A stretch of 36,781 bases of DNA from Algoriphagus marincola HL-49 (lineage in GTDB: Bacteria > Bacteroidota > Bacteroidia > Cytophagales > Cyclobacteriaceae), in contig LJXT01000023.1 in NCBI GenBank assembly GCA_001314815.1, positions 1 through 36,781 on the forward strand. The letters are read 5' to 3'. Both the position numbers and the translations under genes were made by a program. The notes below the pieces were generated by a model, which was not told the origin of the DNA, did no database searches, and was given only the letters and a program-made list of their open reading frames with translations. Shown piece by piece: positions 16,498-24,500 of this stretch (its first letter is position 1; each line of letters starts with the position of its first letter).

Positions 16498-17601
16498 ATG
16501 TTTAATTTATTCAAGAAGAAGAAACCTGAAGCGAAGAAGTCAAATTTCTTACCTCTAAAAGTGAGGGAAGTAGTCAGGGAAACGCCCGATACTGTAAGTA
16601 TATATTTTGAGCAGCCAGAACCTTTCTTGGAGTACAAACCCGGTCAGTTTTTGACTTTGGTTATGGACTTTGAGGGTAAGGAGCATAGACGCTCTTACAG
16701 CCTTTGTACATCTCCTTTTGTCGATCCTTTTCCGGGGATTTCGGTCAAAAAGGTAGCCGGAGGTCTTTTTTCTAATTATCTCAATGAGAAGGTTTTTCCG
16801 GGTAAAACCATCAACGTCCTACCTCCTTTGGGAAATTTCACGGTTGATTTCCATAGCTCACTTCAGCGGCACTTTATTTTGGTCGCGGGTGGAAGTGGGA
16901 TCACGCCTATCATGGGGATATTGAAATCTGTTTTGGTCAATGAGCCCAAATCTATTGCGACATTAATTTATTGCAGCCGAAATGAGGAAATGATCATTTT
17001 CAAGGATCAACTCGAAAAACTGGAAAAGGCCAACCCTGGTCGCCTAAGGATAGAGCATGTTCTTAGCCAACCTTCATCCGAGTGGACAGGAACTTATGGC
17101 CGATTGGATCACGCCAAATTCAAAGAACTTGTCGCTCATGCCGAATATGAGCAGCGATACGAAGAAATCTATTTTCTCTGCGGACCGGAAGGAATCATGA
17201 GCACTGCTCAAAATGTCCTCAACGAAATCGGAGTACCTGATGAGCGCGTCCACACCGAAAGCTTTTTCTCAGCAGCTGCAGAGCAAGCCAAGGCAGATGC
17301 AAAAGCTGGGATTGCTGCGGGAGTTTTGACACGGGATGTGAAAATCACTTTGGAAGGGGAAGATCATCTCGTAAGCGTATCTCCGGATAAAACCATCTTA
17401 GAAGCTGGTTTGGAAGCTGGATTGGATATGCCTTACAGCTGTCAAAGCGGGCTTTGTACGGCATGTCGTGGTAGAATCACCTCTGGACAGGTGAAGATGG
17501 ATGAGGATGCTGGACTTAGTCCGAAAGAGATCGAAGAAGGATATATTTTGTGTTGCTCCTCACGTGCAGTGAGTGACGACATTAAAATCACAATCGAATA
17601 G
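16498..17601 (+). CDS. Ferredoxin-NAD(P)H oxidoreductase with C-terminal 2Fe-2S domain (PaaE-like)
   Basis: This 367-residue electron-transfer protein has three parts. An FAD domain carries RRSYS at 64-68, an NAD(P)H domain carries GGSGITP at 131-137 and CGPEGIM at 228-234, and a plant-type ferredoxin domain carries Cys315, Cys320, Cys323 and Cys353. The order FAD-NAD-2Fe-2S matches PaaE, the reductase of phenylacetyl-CoA epoxidase, and related oxygenase reductases. The oxygenase subunits paaABCD are not in the window, so the partner is unknown. The start at 16498 gives MFNLFKKKKP before the domain; the open frame reaches 16327 but that part has no recognisable protein and overlaps the promoter box. 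Confidence 0.9.
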   Translation: MFNLFKKKKPEAKKSNFLPLKVREVVRETPDTVSIYFEQPEPFLEYKPGQFLTLVMDFEGKEHRRSYSLCTSPFVDPFPGISVKKVAGGLFSNYLNEKVFPGKTINVLPPLGNFTVDFHSSLQRHFILVAGGSGITPIMGILKSVLVNEPKSIATLIYCSRNEEMIIFKDQLEKLEKANPGRLRIEHVLSQPSSEWTGTYGRLDHAKFKELVAHAEYEQRYEEIYFLCGPEGIMSTAQNVLNEIGVPDERVHTESFFSAAAEQAKADAKAGIAAGVLTRDVKITLEGEDHLVSVSPDKTILEAGLEAGLDMPYSCQSGLCTACRGRITSGQVKMDEDAGLSPKEIEEGYILCCSSRAVSDDIKITIE

Positions 17602-17605
17602 AGTT

Positions 17606-18097
17606 TTGGAATTAGATATAGAAAAGCTTAAAAAGAGCTACCGAAAGCAGGAGGTAACCTCGCTAATATTGATGCTGGTTGCTTTGCCTATATTCGGAAT
17701 TGTATACCTCTATTATACTTCTGGTAATTTAGACTGGGATTTACCTCAAATCCCTGATTTCTTCAGGGGCTTAATGATTGGTTCTGGATACGGTTTGTTG
17801 ATTGGCCAATTTTTTATTTTCCGGGACGAATTGAAAAAAGCTAAATCAGAAAATGTATTTGAAGGAAAAGTAATGCAGTATCTTCGGGCTTCTCAAAAGC
17901 GCGTGGGTTTTCTTTTCTTAATATCCTTGATCAGTACAGTAGGTTTACTGTTTTTCCAAAGTGCCTGGTTTGTGATCATGTTTGCATTGGCACTTGTATT
18001 TTTCTCTTTAGCTAAAGTCACACCAGACCGGATGAAGCGACTACTGAAACTCAGTAAAGAAGAGGGCGAAATTGCCCGTTTGATTTCAAGACCATAA
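17606..18097 (+). CDS. Small membrane protein, unknown function
   Basis: This protein has about four hydrophobic segments: residues 17-38, 50-72, 100-116 and 118-138 in the form starting at 17606. The ends are charged and helical (ELDIEKLKKSYRKQE at the N-terminus). The start is uncertain: TTG at 17606 lies 4 bases after the reductase stop codon, while GTG at 17573 would overlap the reductase by 29 bases. Neither is a standard ATG. I do not recognise the family. The tight coupling suggests co-transcription with the reductase, but a functional link is not shown. Confidence 0.65.
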   Translation: MELDIEKLKKSYRKQEVTSLILMLVALPIFGIVYLYYTSGNLDWDLPQIPDFFRGLMIGSGYGLLIGQFFIFRDELKKAKSENVFEGKVMQYLRASQKRVGFLFLISLISTVGLLFFQSAWFVIMFALALVFFSLAKVTPDRMKRLLKLSKEEGEIARLISRP

Positions 18098-18100
18098 ATG

Positions 18101-18135
18101 AAAAAGCCCTTTTTGACTATCAAAAAGGGCTTTTT
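18101..18135. terminator. Bidirectional terminator
   Basis: A 16-bp perfect inverted repeat (AAAAAGCCCTTTTTGA and its complement) with loop CTA is flanked by A and T runs. It ends the convergent units at 18097 (plus) and 18154 (minus). Confidence 0.92.
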
Positions 18136-18153
18136 TGTGATTAAATAGTTGGT

Positions 18154-19083
18154 TTAGTTTTCAATGGAAATGCTTCCTGAAGTGATCTTACCTTTGACCC
18201 ATGAGGCAGCCCCATTATCCAGTTCTAGACTTTTATTACCCTTGGAGTTTCCTACTCGTAGGTTACCGGAAGATGCGCTCAGATCAAAATTGAAGTTTTC
18301 CAGATTCGAATTGGTTTGAATTCGGAAGTTTCCGGAAGAACCTGAAAAACTGGTATTAGGACCAAGGCCGGCATTTTCAGCTCGCATCGATCCGGATGTA
18401 AATTTCAAGGCGCCGAGTGCACCGATATTTTCCATTTCAGCTCTGCCAGAGGTAAACTGCACATTGATTTCGCCTCTGATATCAGAAGCGTTTAATGAAC
18501 CACTGGTGGATTTGTAAGAAACATCTCCGTCTACTTGTGAGATTTCCCCTCGACCTGAAGTCAAGGATGCAGCTACATCGCCACCAATGATCGAAGCTAT
18601 TAAATTACCTGAGGTGCCACCGATAATTAAATCCCCCTGAATGTCTTCTGCGATGATTCTTCCAGAAGTTACTTTGAGACGAGTCGTCTCGGAATTAACC
18701 CGGCTGATCTTGGCACTTCCCGAGCTGTTTTGGACGTCCAATTGGATGGATTCAGGACCTTTAATTCGGATATATCCATTGTTTTTGGAATTCCCCCAGC
18801 TTACGTTGCGACTTCCGCGCTCATACTTGATTTTCAATACATTGCCTAGCGTGACAAATACGATGTCCTGATCTTCATCATTGGACTCAAGATAAGCTTC
18901 TACCTGAACTTCGTCTCCGAAGCCTCCTTCGTAAGTCACTTCAAGCCAACCTCCCTCAATTTCGAGTTTTTCGATATTTGAATAGGATTTGTTGACGTCC
19001 ACAAGGACATTTTGTCCAAAAGCACCACTTCCGATCAGAAGTAGTGCAAAACAGAGGTTGAAAGTTTTCAAAATATTTTCCAT
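18154..19083 (-). CDS. Exported DUF4097 beta-repeat protein
   Basis: This 309-residue protein has a Sec signal peptide (about 1-23, ending GAFGQ) and a long repeat region. Ten [S/T]SG turns occur at residues 120, 139, 157, 175, 193, 211, 229, 249, 271 and 301; the spacing is exactly 18 residues from 139 to 229. This is the pattern of a beta-solenoid, as in DUF4097 or 'head GIN' putative adhesin families. It is probably periplasmic or at the cell surface. It is the last gene of the sigma-factor operon, 15 bases after the gene at 19099-19929, and ends at a strong terminator. The role is unknown; a structural or adhesive role is an inference. Confidence 0.85.
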   Translation of the reverse strand: MENILKTFNLCFALLLIGSGAFGQNVLVDVNKSYSNIEKLEIEGGWLEVTYEGGFGDEVQVEAYLESNDEDQDIVFVTLGNVLKIKYERGSRNVSWGNSKNNGYIRIKGPESIQLDVQNSSGSAKISRVNSETTRLKVTSGRIIAEDIQGDLIIGGTSGNLIASIIGGDVAASLTSGRGEISQVDGDVSYKSTSGSLNASDIRGEINVQFTSGRAEMENIGALGALKFTSGSMRAENAGLGPNTSFSGSSGNFRIQTNSNLENFNFDLSASSGNLRVGNSKGNKSLELDNGAASWVKGKITSGSISIEN

Positions 19084-19098
19084 AGTGTGTTATTGGTT

Positions 19099-19929
19099 TT
19101 AATCTACTCGAAGTCCAAAACTAATCGCTTGCAATTCAGGGCCTAAGCCTGGCTGAAACAAGTCATTCAAATCATAATTGAAGAAAAAGGTCACATCGCC
19201 GACACCTATTTCTCCTCGGAGGCCGTACCGGAAGTTTTCTACATACATGTTGGATTTGGTAAAGACTTTTTGCTTATCACCATCCATATCATCGTAGACA
19301 TATTTACCTCTACCACCCAGTCTAAACCCAGCATAGCCACCTGCACCAATTCTGAAATTGCCATCATTGGTTCTAAAAGTAGGCACAAGGGTCAGCGTGG
19401 CATAGGAAGCAGAAATTTTCGATTTGGTAGGTACACCTTCAGGACCGTTTGGTAAATCTTCAAAGTTGACAAAGTCAAGCCCATCAGGATTTCTCACTGC
19501 GATAGTACCTCTGTCCTCGAATTTAAAGTTGTACCAATTCACTCCCAGTGTGGATCGAAGATGGAAGTTTTTACTGGCCTTCCAAGTACCTACAGAGTGA
19601 AGTGATACATACCAACTTCCCCAAGGTTTCACCTGTGGTGCGCCCTTATCATTTGGGTACATGCTGAGACCAATTTCACTTTCCAAAAAATTGTAATAAA
19701 ACTTAGTGGCAGACTTTCGGATGTACTTTTCGGGGTCATTGTCAAGCTGGTTATCCTCTTCCCATTCTATGAGCTTGGTGCCATCTGTATATTTGGTGAC
19801 AGTCCAGCTTTTGCCCATGATGGTGTAGTCTAAAGTCTTTTCCACTTTTTTAGTGGTATCCTGTGATTGTGCAAAAGTTCCCGAAGCAAAAATCACAAGA
19901 GCTAGGATAAATAGTGGTAGTTTTCTCAT
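19099..19929 (-). CDS. Outer-membrane beta-barrel protein, paralog of the next gene
   Basis: This 276-residue protein has a clear signal peptide (MRKLPLFILALVIFASGTFA, then QSQD). ATG at 19929 is chosen because the longer frame to 19989 would place extra residues before the signal and overlap the upstream gene. After about 90 residues come alternating aromatic beta-strands (WGSWYVSLHSVG, FHLRSTLGVNWYNFKFEDRG, FRIGAGGYAGFRLGG, YGLRGEIGVGDVTFFFNYDL), typical of a small outer-membrane barrel. The last 180 residues clearly match the protein encoded at 19973-21010. The function is unknown. Confidence 0.82.
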   Translation of the reverse strand: MRKLPLFILALVIFASGTFAQSQDTTKKVEKTLDYTIMGKSWTVTKYTDGTKLIEWEEDNQLDNDPEKYIRKSATKFYYNFLESEIGLSMYPNDKGAPQVKPWGSWYVSLHSVGTWKASKNFHLRSTLGVNWYNFKFEDRGTIAVRNPDGLDFVNFEDLPNGPEGVPTKSKISASYATLTLVPTFRTNDGNFRIGAGGYAGFRLGGRGKYVYDDMDGDKQKVFTKSNMYVENFRYGLRGEIGVGDVTFFFNYDLNDLFQPGLGPELQAISFGLRVD

Positions 19930-19972
19930 TGTTTTTGTATTGTTAGTTGGTAAAAAGCTTATAATGAGTGGT

Positions 19973-21010
19973 TTAGAATACGATGCCAAATGTAATCGGA
20001 TTCAATTCAGGGCCTTTTCCGTCTTGGAAAAGATTGTTGAGGTCATAAGTGGAGAAGAAAGTAAATCGCCCTACTCCGATTTCTCCTCGGATGCCATAGC
20101 GTAAGTTATTAAGGTATAAGCCCGTATTTTGCTTGTCCTTTCTACGTCCAGATCCTCCAAGTTCGCGATAGTTGAATTTAGACTGACCTCCCAATCTGTA
20201 ACCTACATAAGGTCCTGCTGCAATTCGAAGTCCTCTTCGACCATTGTCATTCATTCTGCCAAAGTCCAATTCCAACATTGTCATGGCGGTCAGGTAAGAA
20301 GCTGAGATTTTGCTCTTGAACCCGTCTACATCTGTACGCTGTGCAAACTCGATCATGTCCTCACCGCGTACAGCCTGGAAGTCTCGATTTTCAAATTTGA
20401 AGTTGTAGAACTGAAAGCCTACGCCGAAATTCCAGTAAAATCCCTTGGAAATTCGCTGTGCAGCCATCCAATTCAGTCCTAGGTTCCAGCTTCCCCAGCC
20501 TTTGACTGCGTAGGGATTGTCTGAAGTTGGAAATTGTCCATCTGCGTCGAGGTAATTGTTGACGCCCAGATCTACATTAAAGAAAGTTCGAAAAGCGGGT
20601 TCTTCCTTTTTGGACCGGTTGGTTTCGATTTTGACTTTGGTATTGGCGCCGGTTTCATCTACGTAGACGCGCATACCTCCGATTTGCACTTCTGTCTCCA
20701 GTCCATCTTCCCGTACTTTCACCACCTCTTTAGTGGATCCGTCTTTCTTGCGGATTTCTACGATAGTCAATTCGCCAGTCTCTTCATCTTCTTCAAGACC
20801 TAGGGATCTGATTATCTCATTGATATTCATTGATTTGAGTCGTTCAAAATCTTCTTTGTTTTCGACGATAATCACGACTTTACCGGATTTTCCAAATTCG
20901 ACTATCACAGAGTCTTTGTTGATCAGGTGATCATCGGAAGGCAAGCTGTTGTATGCAAAAGCAGTTTGCACAAGGGCCATCAGGCATAATAATAGCAGGT
21001 ACTTTTTCAT
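19973..21010 (-). CDS. Outer-membrane beta-barrel protein, paralog of the previous gene
   Basis: This 345-residue protein has a signal peptide (MKKYLLLLCLMALVQTAFA). Residues 35-125 form an extra N-terminal region with EFGKSGKVVIIVENKEDFERL and other charged alternating strands that could be periplasmic. The C-terminal barrel (about 140-345) shares strand motifs and order with its neighbour: WGSWNLGLNWMA, FYNFKFENRDF, YVGYRLGG, YGIRGEIGVG and LNNLF-GPEL near the end. The two genes are 43 bases apart and look like a tandem duplication that diverged at the N-terminus. It lies 30 bases downstream of the anti-sigma-like gene. Confidence 0.82.
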   Translation of the reverse strand: MKKYLLLLCLMALVQTAFAYNSLPSDDHLINKDSVIVEFGKSGKVVIIVENKEDFERLKSMNINEIIRSLGLEEDEETGELTIVEIRKKDGSTKEVVKVREDGLETEVQIGGMRVYVDETGANTKVKIETNRSKKEEPAFRTFFNVDLGVNNYLDADGQFPTSDNPYAVKGWGSWNLGLNWMAAQRISKGFYWNFGVGFQFYNFKFENRDFQAVRGEDMIEFAQRTDVDGFKSKISASYLTAMTMLELDFGRMNDNGRRGLRIAAGPYVGYRLGGQSKFNYRELGGSGRRKDKQNTGLYLNNLRYGIRGEIGVGRFTFFSTYDLNNLFQDGKGPELNPITFGIVF

Positions 21011-21040
21011 TTCTGTATAAATAAATAGGTGGTGGTTTTT

Positions 21041-21796
21041 TTATTCTTCAGTTACTTTTTCTTTTCGAGTCACCAGGGCCGTAAACAAGTTGTTTTTGGC
21101 ATCCTGTAGATTTGCAAAGCCTTCATCGACTTTCCCCAAAAGACCCTCTACTTGATTGACTTTTCGACCGATATCAGCGATCAGGTTTTTATCCTCTTTG
21201 ATTCCGTCGGAAATGATGGTCACTCGATATGCCGGTTCTTCTACAGGTTTTGCTTCAGCGATCAATAGACCTTGGTTGATTTCTGCAGTTGGTACACTTG
21301 GTAGTGTTACTTCTTTGTTGATTTTGATTTCAGGTAATTCTTCTCGGACTTTTGGTTCTTCGATTTCCGTCTCCGCTTGCGCAATCAGGTTTTGAGGAGT
21401 TTGGAATTCTTTTTTCACAGGTGGTTTTGGTTCATTTCTTGGCGTTTCTTCTTCCTGAATGATTTCAGTACTTGATTCCTTTTCATCAGTTTTCTGAGGT
21501 TCTTCTGTTTCAGCGATAGTTACCGGTGGGGTTTCCACAGAGCTTGGCTCGGTGATTTCCTCCGAAAGAAGATTTTGTTCTTCAATTGGACTGTCGGTAT
21601 TGCGAAGAAGGCTACCGACGGCAAGTAATAAGACCACTGCTGCAGCTACAGCCCACCATATAAAGGGGGCTGATTTCCTTTCTTGCTTTGGCAACTGATT
21701 TTCGAGTCTCTCCCAAGCCAATCGACTTGGTTTGACTTCGTGATTCTCCAGGTTTTCCCGAAAAATCGAATCCAAGTTTTCTTTATTCTTAGCCAT
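21041..21796 (-). CDS. Putative anti-sigma factor (single-pass membrane protein)
   Basis: This 251-residue protein has a cytoplasmic N-terminus (1-43, with SRLAWERLENQLP), one membrane helix at about 44-64 (FIWWAVAAAVVLLLAVGSLL), then a long Glu/Pro/Thr-rich periplasmic linker (65-165) and a helical C-terminus. It starts inside the sigma gene (8-base overlap) and has the topology of a membrane anti-sigma factor. It lacks the zinc-binding HxxxCxxC of ZAS anti-sigmas and does not look like FecR, so the role rests on position and topology. It probably holds the sigma factor at the membrane until an envelope signal releases it. Confidence 0.7.
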   Translation of the reverse strand: MAKNKENLDSIFRENLENHEVKPSRLAWERLENQLPKQERKSAPFIWWAVAAAVVLLLAVGSLLRNTDSPIEEQNLLSEEITEPSSVETPPVTIAETEEPQKTDEKESSTEIIQEEETPRNEPKPPVKKEFQTPQNLIAQAETEIEEPKVREELPEIKINKEVTLPSVPTAEINQGLLIAEAKPVEEPAYRVTIISDGIKEDKNLIADIGRKVNQVEGLLGKVDEGFANLQDAKNNLFTALVTRKEKVTEE

Positions 21797-22358
21797 TGAT
21801 TCTCTTTTTTTTGAGTTGTTGACTGGCGATTTTTTCTTTCAATACATTCCTTGCACGGTTCAGTTGGGATTTCGAAGTGCTTTCACTGATTCCCAGTAGA
21901 TCTGCAATTTCCTGATGTGCATAGCCTTCAATCGCATAGAGATTGAAGACTGTCCGGTATCCTACAGGTAGGCTTTCTACCATGTCCATTAAATCCTCTG
22001 CTTCGAGATCCGTACTTTCGTAGTGGAAGTGCTCATATTGATGATCTTCTTCCACATGTACTTCCATCATGAGATGGCGATTACTTCTCAAAGTCATGAG
22101 GGACTGAGTGACGACGATTCGCTTCATCCAGCCTTCGAAGCTACCTTTTCCTTCGTATTGAGGTAATTTTTCGAATATTTTCATGAAGCTTTCGATCATT
22201 ACGTCCTCTGCATGCTCTCTATTCTTCAGGTAGCGAAGGCATATCGCCAGAAATTTGCCTGAATAGCTATCATACAATGCCCGCTGAGCCGAACGGTCTC
22301 CTTTGAGGCATCCCTTGATTAGCTTTTCGTCTGAAGAATAGTTGGTTTTAAATAACAT
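21789..22358 (-). CDS. ECF-type RNA polymerase sigma factor
   Basis: This 189-residue protein has region 2 (about 22-88: LYDSYSGKFLAICLRYLKNR, then EDVMIESFMKIFEKL) and region 4 (about 128-178: LPVGYRTVFNLYAIEGYAHQ, EIADLLGISESTSKSQLNRA, the helix-turn-helix). It lacks region 3, as in group IV sigma factors. Translation is coupled to the anti-sigma-like gene by an 8-base overlap. It is the first gene of a five-gene unit ending at 18154, so it may direct transcription of its own operon and of other envelope genes. Inverted repeats upstream (22483-22548) could be control sites. Confidence 0.92.
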   Translation of the reverse strand: MLFKTNYSSDEKLIKGCLKGDRSAQRALYDSYSGKFLAICLRYLKNREHAEDVMIESFMKIFEKLPQYEGKGSFEGWMKRIVVTQSLMTLRSNRHLMMEVHVEEDHQYEHFHYESTDLEAEDLMDMVESLPVGYRTVFNLYAIEGYAHQEIADLLGISESTSKSQLNRARNVLKEKIASQQLKKKRING

Positions 22359-22482
22359 TCTTGGTGGCTTTCAATGAGGTAGATGTCACTTTCGAAAAAT
22401 TGGTTGCATGCAGAGTGAAAAAAAGTTAAAAAAATATTTAAACAACTGAAAATCAGTGTATAAAATATAGTATTTGAATTGA

Positions 22483-22548
22483 CTTGGCTATTAGGCCATA
22501 CTTTTGCCAAGCCTGAAATACTGAATTCCACCAAAGCTTTGCCTTGGT
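22483..22548. repeat. Two inverted repeats upstream of the sigma-factor operon
   Basis: CTTGGC (22483-22488) pairs with GCCAAG (22506-22511) across 17 bases. ACCAAAGC (22530-22537) and GCCTTGGT (22541-22548) form an 8-bp stem with one G-T pair and a three-base loop. The second hairpin starts 12 bases after the lipoprotein stop codon, has no T run and so is a weak terminator candidate. The 201-base gap between 22359 and 22559 holds nothing else I can support. Confidence 0.5.
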
Positions 22549-22559
22549 AGGTTGAGTAT

Positions 22560-23027
22560 TTAGAAGAATGCTTTGTAATTGATGATGATATCCAACGTAG
22601 TCCACTCAGCCTTTTTGACGACAACAGGTTGTATACTTCCATTTCCATCAAACATATTGGCGAACAAGCCTTCTTTCTCCTTCACAAAAACCGAGTAAGT
22701 TCCCGGAACTAGCTGAATGCTGTACTTGCCATCCGCATCAGACTGTACGGAATCAATCGGTTCTCCTTTTACTCTACTGAATAAAGCGCCTTCCCTCGCC
22801 GCATCCGAAAGGTTGGTCAAAGGATAAAATAGCAGCATTCGCTCTGCTGGTACTCCTTTAGGATTGACTTCAGAGGACTTCCCGTCTTCGCTTATCATGG
22901 GCATTTGATTTCCCTCGAGCCAAGTGACTTTCCCCTGTATTCCCTGACCGTCAGAAAGTGGAGGCTTGCAGGAATTTGTCATAAGAATGGGAATTAGAAG
23001 TAGCGCTAAGATAATTTTCGAAGACAT
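22560..23027 (-). CDS. Lipoprotein with carboxypeptidase-regulatory-like fold
   Basis: This 155-residue protein has a lipoprotein signal ending PILMTNSC with the lipid-bearing Cys at 20. After it come GQGIQGKVTWLEGNQMP and, near the end, SDADGKYSIQLVPGTYSVFVK, the strand pattern of carboxypeptidase-regulatory/SpaA-like Ig modules that are common on Bacteroidota surface proteins. It follows the beta-CASP RNase gene by 9 bases. It is likely in the outer membrane or periplasm; the function is unknown and the link to the nuclease gene may be only positional. Confidence 0.75.
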   Translation of the reverse strand: MSSKIILALLLIPILMTNSCKPPLSDGQGIQGKVTWLEGNQMPMISEDGKSSEVNPKGVPAERMLLFYPLTNLSDAAREGALFSRVKGEPIDSVQSDADGKYSIQLVPGTYSVFVKEKEGLFANMFDGNGSIQPVVVKKAEWTTLDIIINYKAFF

Positions 23028-23036
23028 GTTTGTAGC

Positions 23037-24437
23037 TTAAATATTTTCAAAAAGCAGAACGGACTCTAGATAATTTGGAATAATCGTTCTCCAGCCTAGT
23101 TCGAAGTCCAACTTATGTGCCAATTCCTCGGAGTTTTTTCCTTCTCCATGTACGATAAAAGTAATTTTGGGGCTTTCGGCAAAGCCTTCAGCCCATTCCA
23201 TCAACTCCTCTTGGTCGGCATGTGCTGATAAGCCGTCTATTTGATAGATTTTGGCTTCATTTGGCACTTGATTACCGTAAATGGTAATGAATTTTTCGCC
23301 CTCAATAAGCCTTCTTCCACGAGTTCCTTCGGCTTGAAAACCAACGAAAATCACCCCATTCTTTGGGTTTGGAAGGTGATGGTAAAGGTGATGAAGTACC
23401 CGGCCACCTGTCGCCATTCCAGAGGCGGAAATAATGATCGCGTTCCCCCTGAATTCATTCAATGACTTTGAGTCTTCTTGTTTTCGATAGTATTTGAGCT
23501 GGGGATGATCGAAAGGATGAGCATCTTCCTCTTCAAGTACAGCATTCAGTTGATGATCATTGTGAAATTTCATATAAATCTCTGTCGCGTTTATACCCAT
23601 GGGAGAGTCTACAAAAACAGGGACTTTAGGGATTTTTCCCTTTTGCATCAATTGAAAAATATGATACATCACCAGCTGTGTCCGGCCAACAGCAAAAGAA
23701 GGGATGATTACCAAGCCCCCTCTGTCAAAAGTGTCTGTAATTGCTGCAGCCAATTCTTCTCCGGGGCGTGATTTTGTAGCAATTCTATCTCCATAAGTTG
23801 ACTCGATCCAGAGAATGTCAGCTTTTGGGATAAGGGTAGGAGGGTACAAAATCGGATCATGGAACCTACCCAAATCACCAGAGAAAACTAGTCGCTTTTT
23901 TTGGGTATCCCCTTCAATCAATACTTTGACGATGGCGGCACCTAGAATATGACCTGCATGATAATAGGTGACCGTAATCTTGGGGTGAATGGAAAAGGGC
24001 TTTTCGAAATCCTGTGTAACGAAAAGTGGAAATACTGCCTCTGCGTCTTCTGCGGTATAAAGTGGCTGTGGGTTGTCATGTCTGGAGTAGCCTTTTTTTC
24101 TTGCATATTCAGCTTCTTCTTCTTGTAGCTTTCCAGAGTCCAACAGTAGAATTTTGGCTAATTCTGCAGTTGCTTCAGTACAATAAATTGGACCATTGAA
24201 ACCTTGCTTTACCAGACGAGGAAGGTATCCGATATGGTCTAAGTGTGCATGAGTAAGGATGACTGCCTCCATTTGATCGAGAGGCATGGGGAATTTGTCC
24301 CAGTTTCGCTCTCTGAGTTCTCTTCTTCCCTGAAACAACCCACAATCCACCAAAAACTCAAAATCACCTGTATCAATCAAATATTTTGAACCGGTCACTG
24401 AACCTGCTCCTCCTAAAAATTTTGCGCTGATGTTCAT
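23037..24437 (-). CDS. Metallo-beta-lactamase/beta-CASP RNase (YSH1-like)
   Basis: This 466-residue cytoplasmic hydrolase is of the CPSF73/YSH1-like beta-CASP family. The zinc site is HAHLDH at 63-68, the later metal aspartate lies in FSGDLGRFHDP, and WIESTYGDR opens the beta-CASP insert. IIISASGMATGGRVLHHL is the conserved motif after the insert and LSAHADQEEL gives a further metal His. Family members cut or trim RNA; the bacterial YSH1-type proteins are mostly uncharacterised. The glycine-rich start FLGGAGSVTGSKYLI is typical. The start codon lies only 24 bases past the hairpin terminator of the gene upstream. Confidence 0.9.
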   Translation of the reverse strand: MNISAKFLGGAGSVTGSKYLIDTGDFEFLVDCGLFQGRRELRERNWDKFPMPLDQMEAVILTHAHLDHIGYLPRLVKQGFNGPIYCTEATAELAKILLLDSGKLQEEEAEYARKKGYSRHDNPQPLYTAEDAEAVFPLFVTQDFEKPFSIHPKITVTYYHAGHILGAAIVKVLIEGDTQKKRLVFSGDLGRFHDPILYPPTLIPKADILWIESTYGDRIATKSRPGEELAAAITDTFDRGGLVIIPSFAVGRTQLVMYHIFQLMQKGKIPKVPVFVDSPMGINATEIYMKFHNDHQLNAVLEEEDAHPFDHPQLKYYRKQEDSKSLNEFRGNAIIISASGMATGGRVLHHLYHHLPNPKNGVIFVGFQAEGTRGRRLIEGEKFITIYGNQVPNEAKIYQIDGLSAHADQEELMEWAEGFAESPKITFIVHGEGKNSEELAHKLDFELGWRTIIPNYLESVLLFENI

Positions 24438-24461
24438 CTGTTCTTTTTTTGGAGAAGTTAC

Positions 24462-24500
24462 AAAAAAAGGGACATTCGGCTAGGAATGTCCCTCTTTTTT
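24462..24500 (-). terminator. Terminator of the PspC-domain gene
   Basis: Read on the minus strand, stem GGGACATTC/GAATGTCCC (24469-24477 with 24484-24492) with a six-base loop is followed by seven T. It begins 8 bases after the PspC stop codon and precedes the beta-CASP RNase gene. Confidence 0.85.

Noticed and set aside
19930-19989. Longer start for the barrel gene at 19099-19929
   Set aside because: The signal peptide begins at 19929 (MRKLPLF); the extra 20 residues would precede it and overlap the neighbour.
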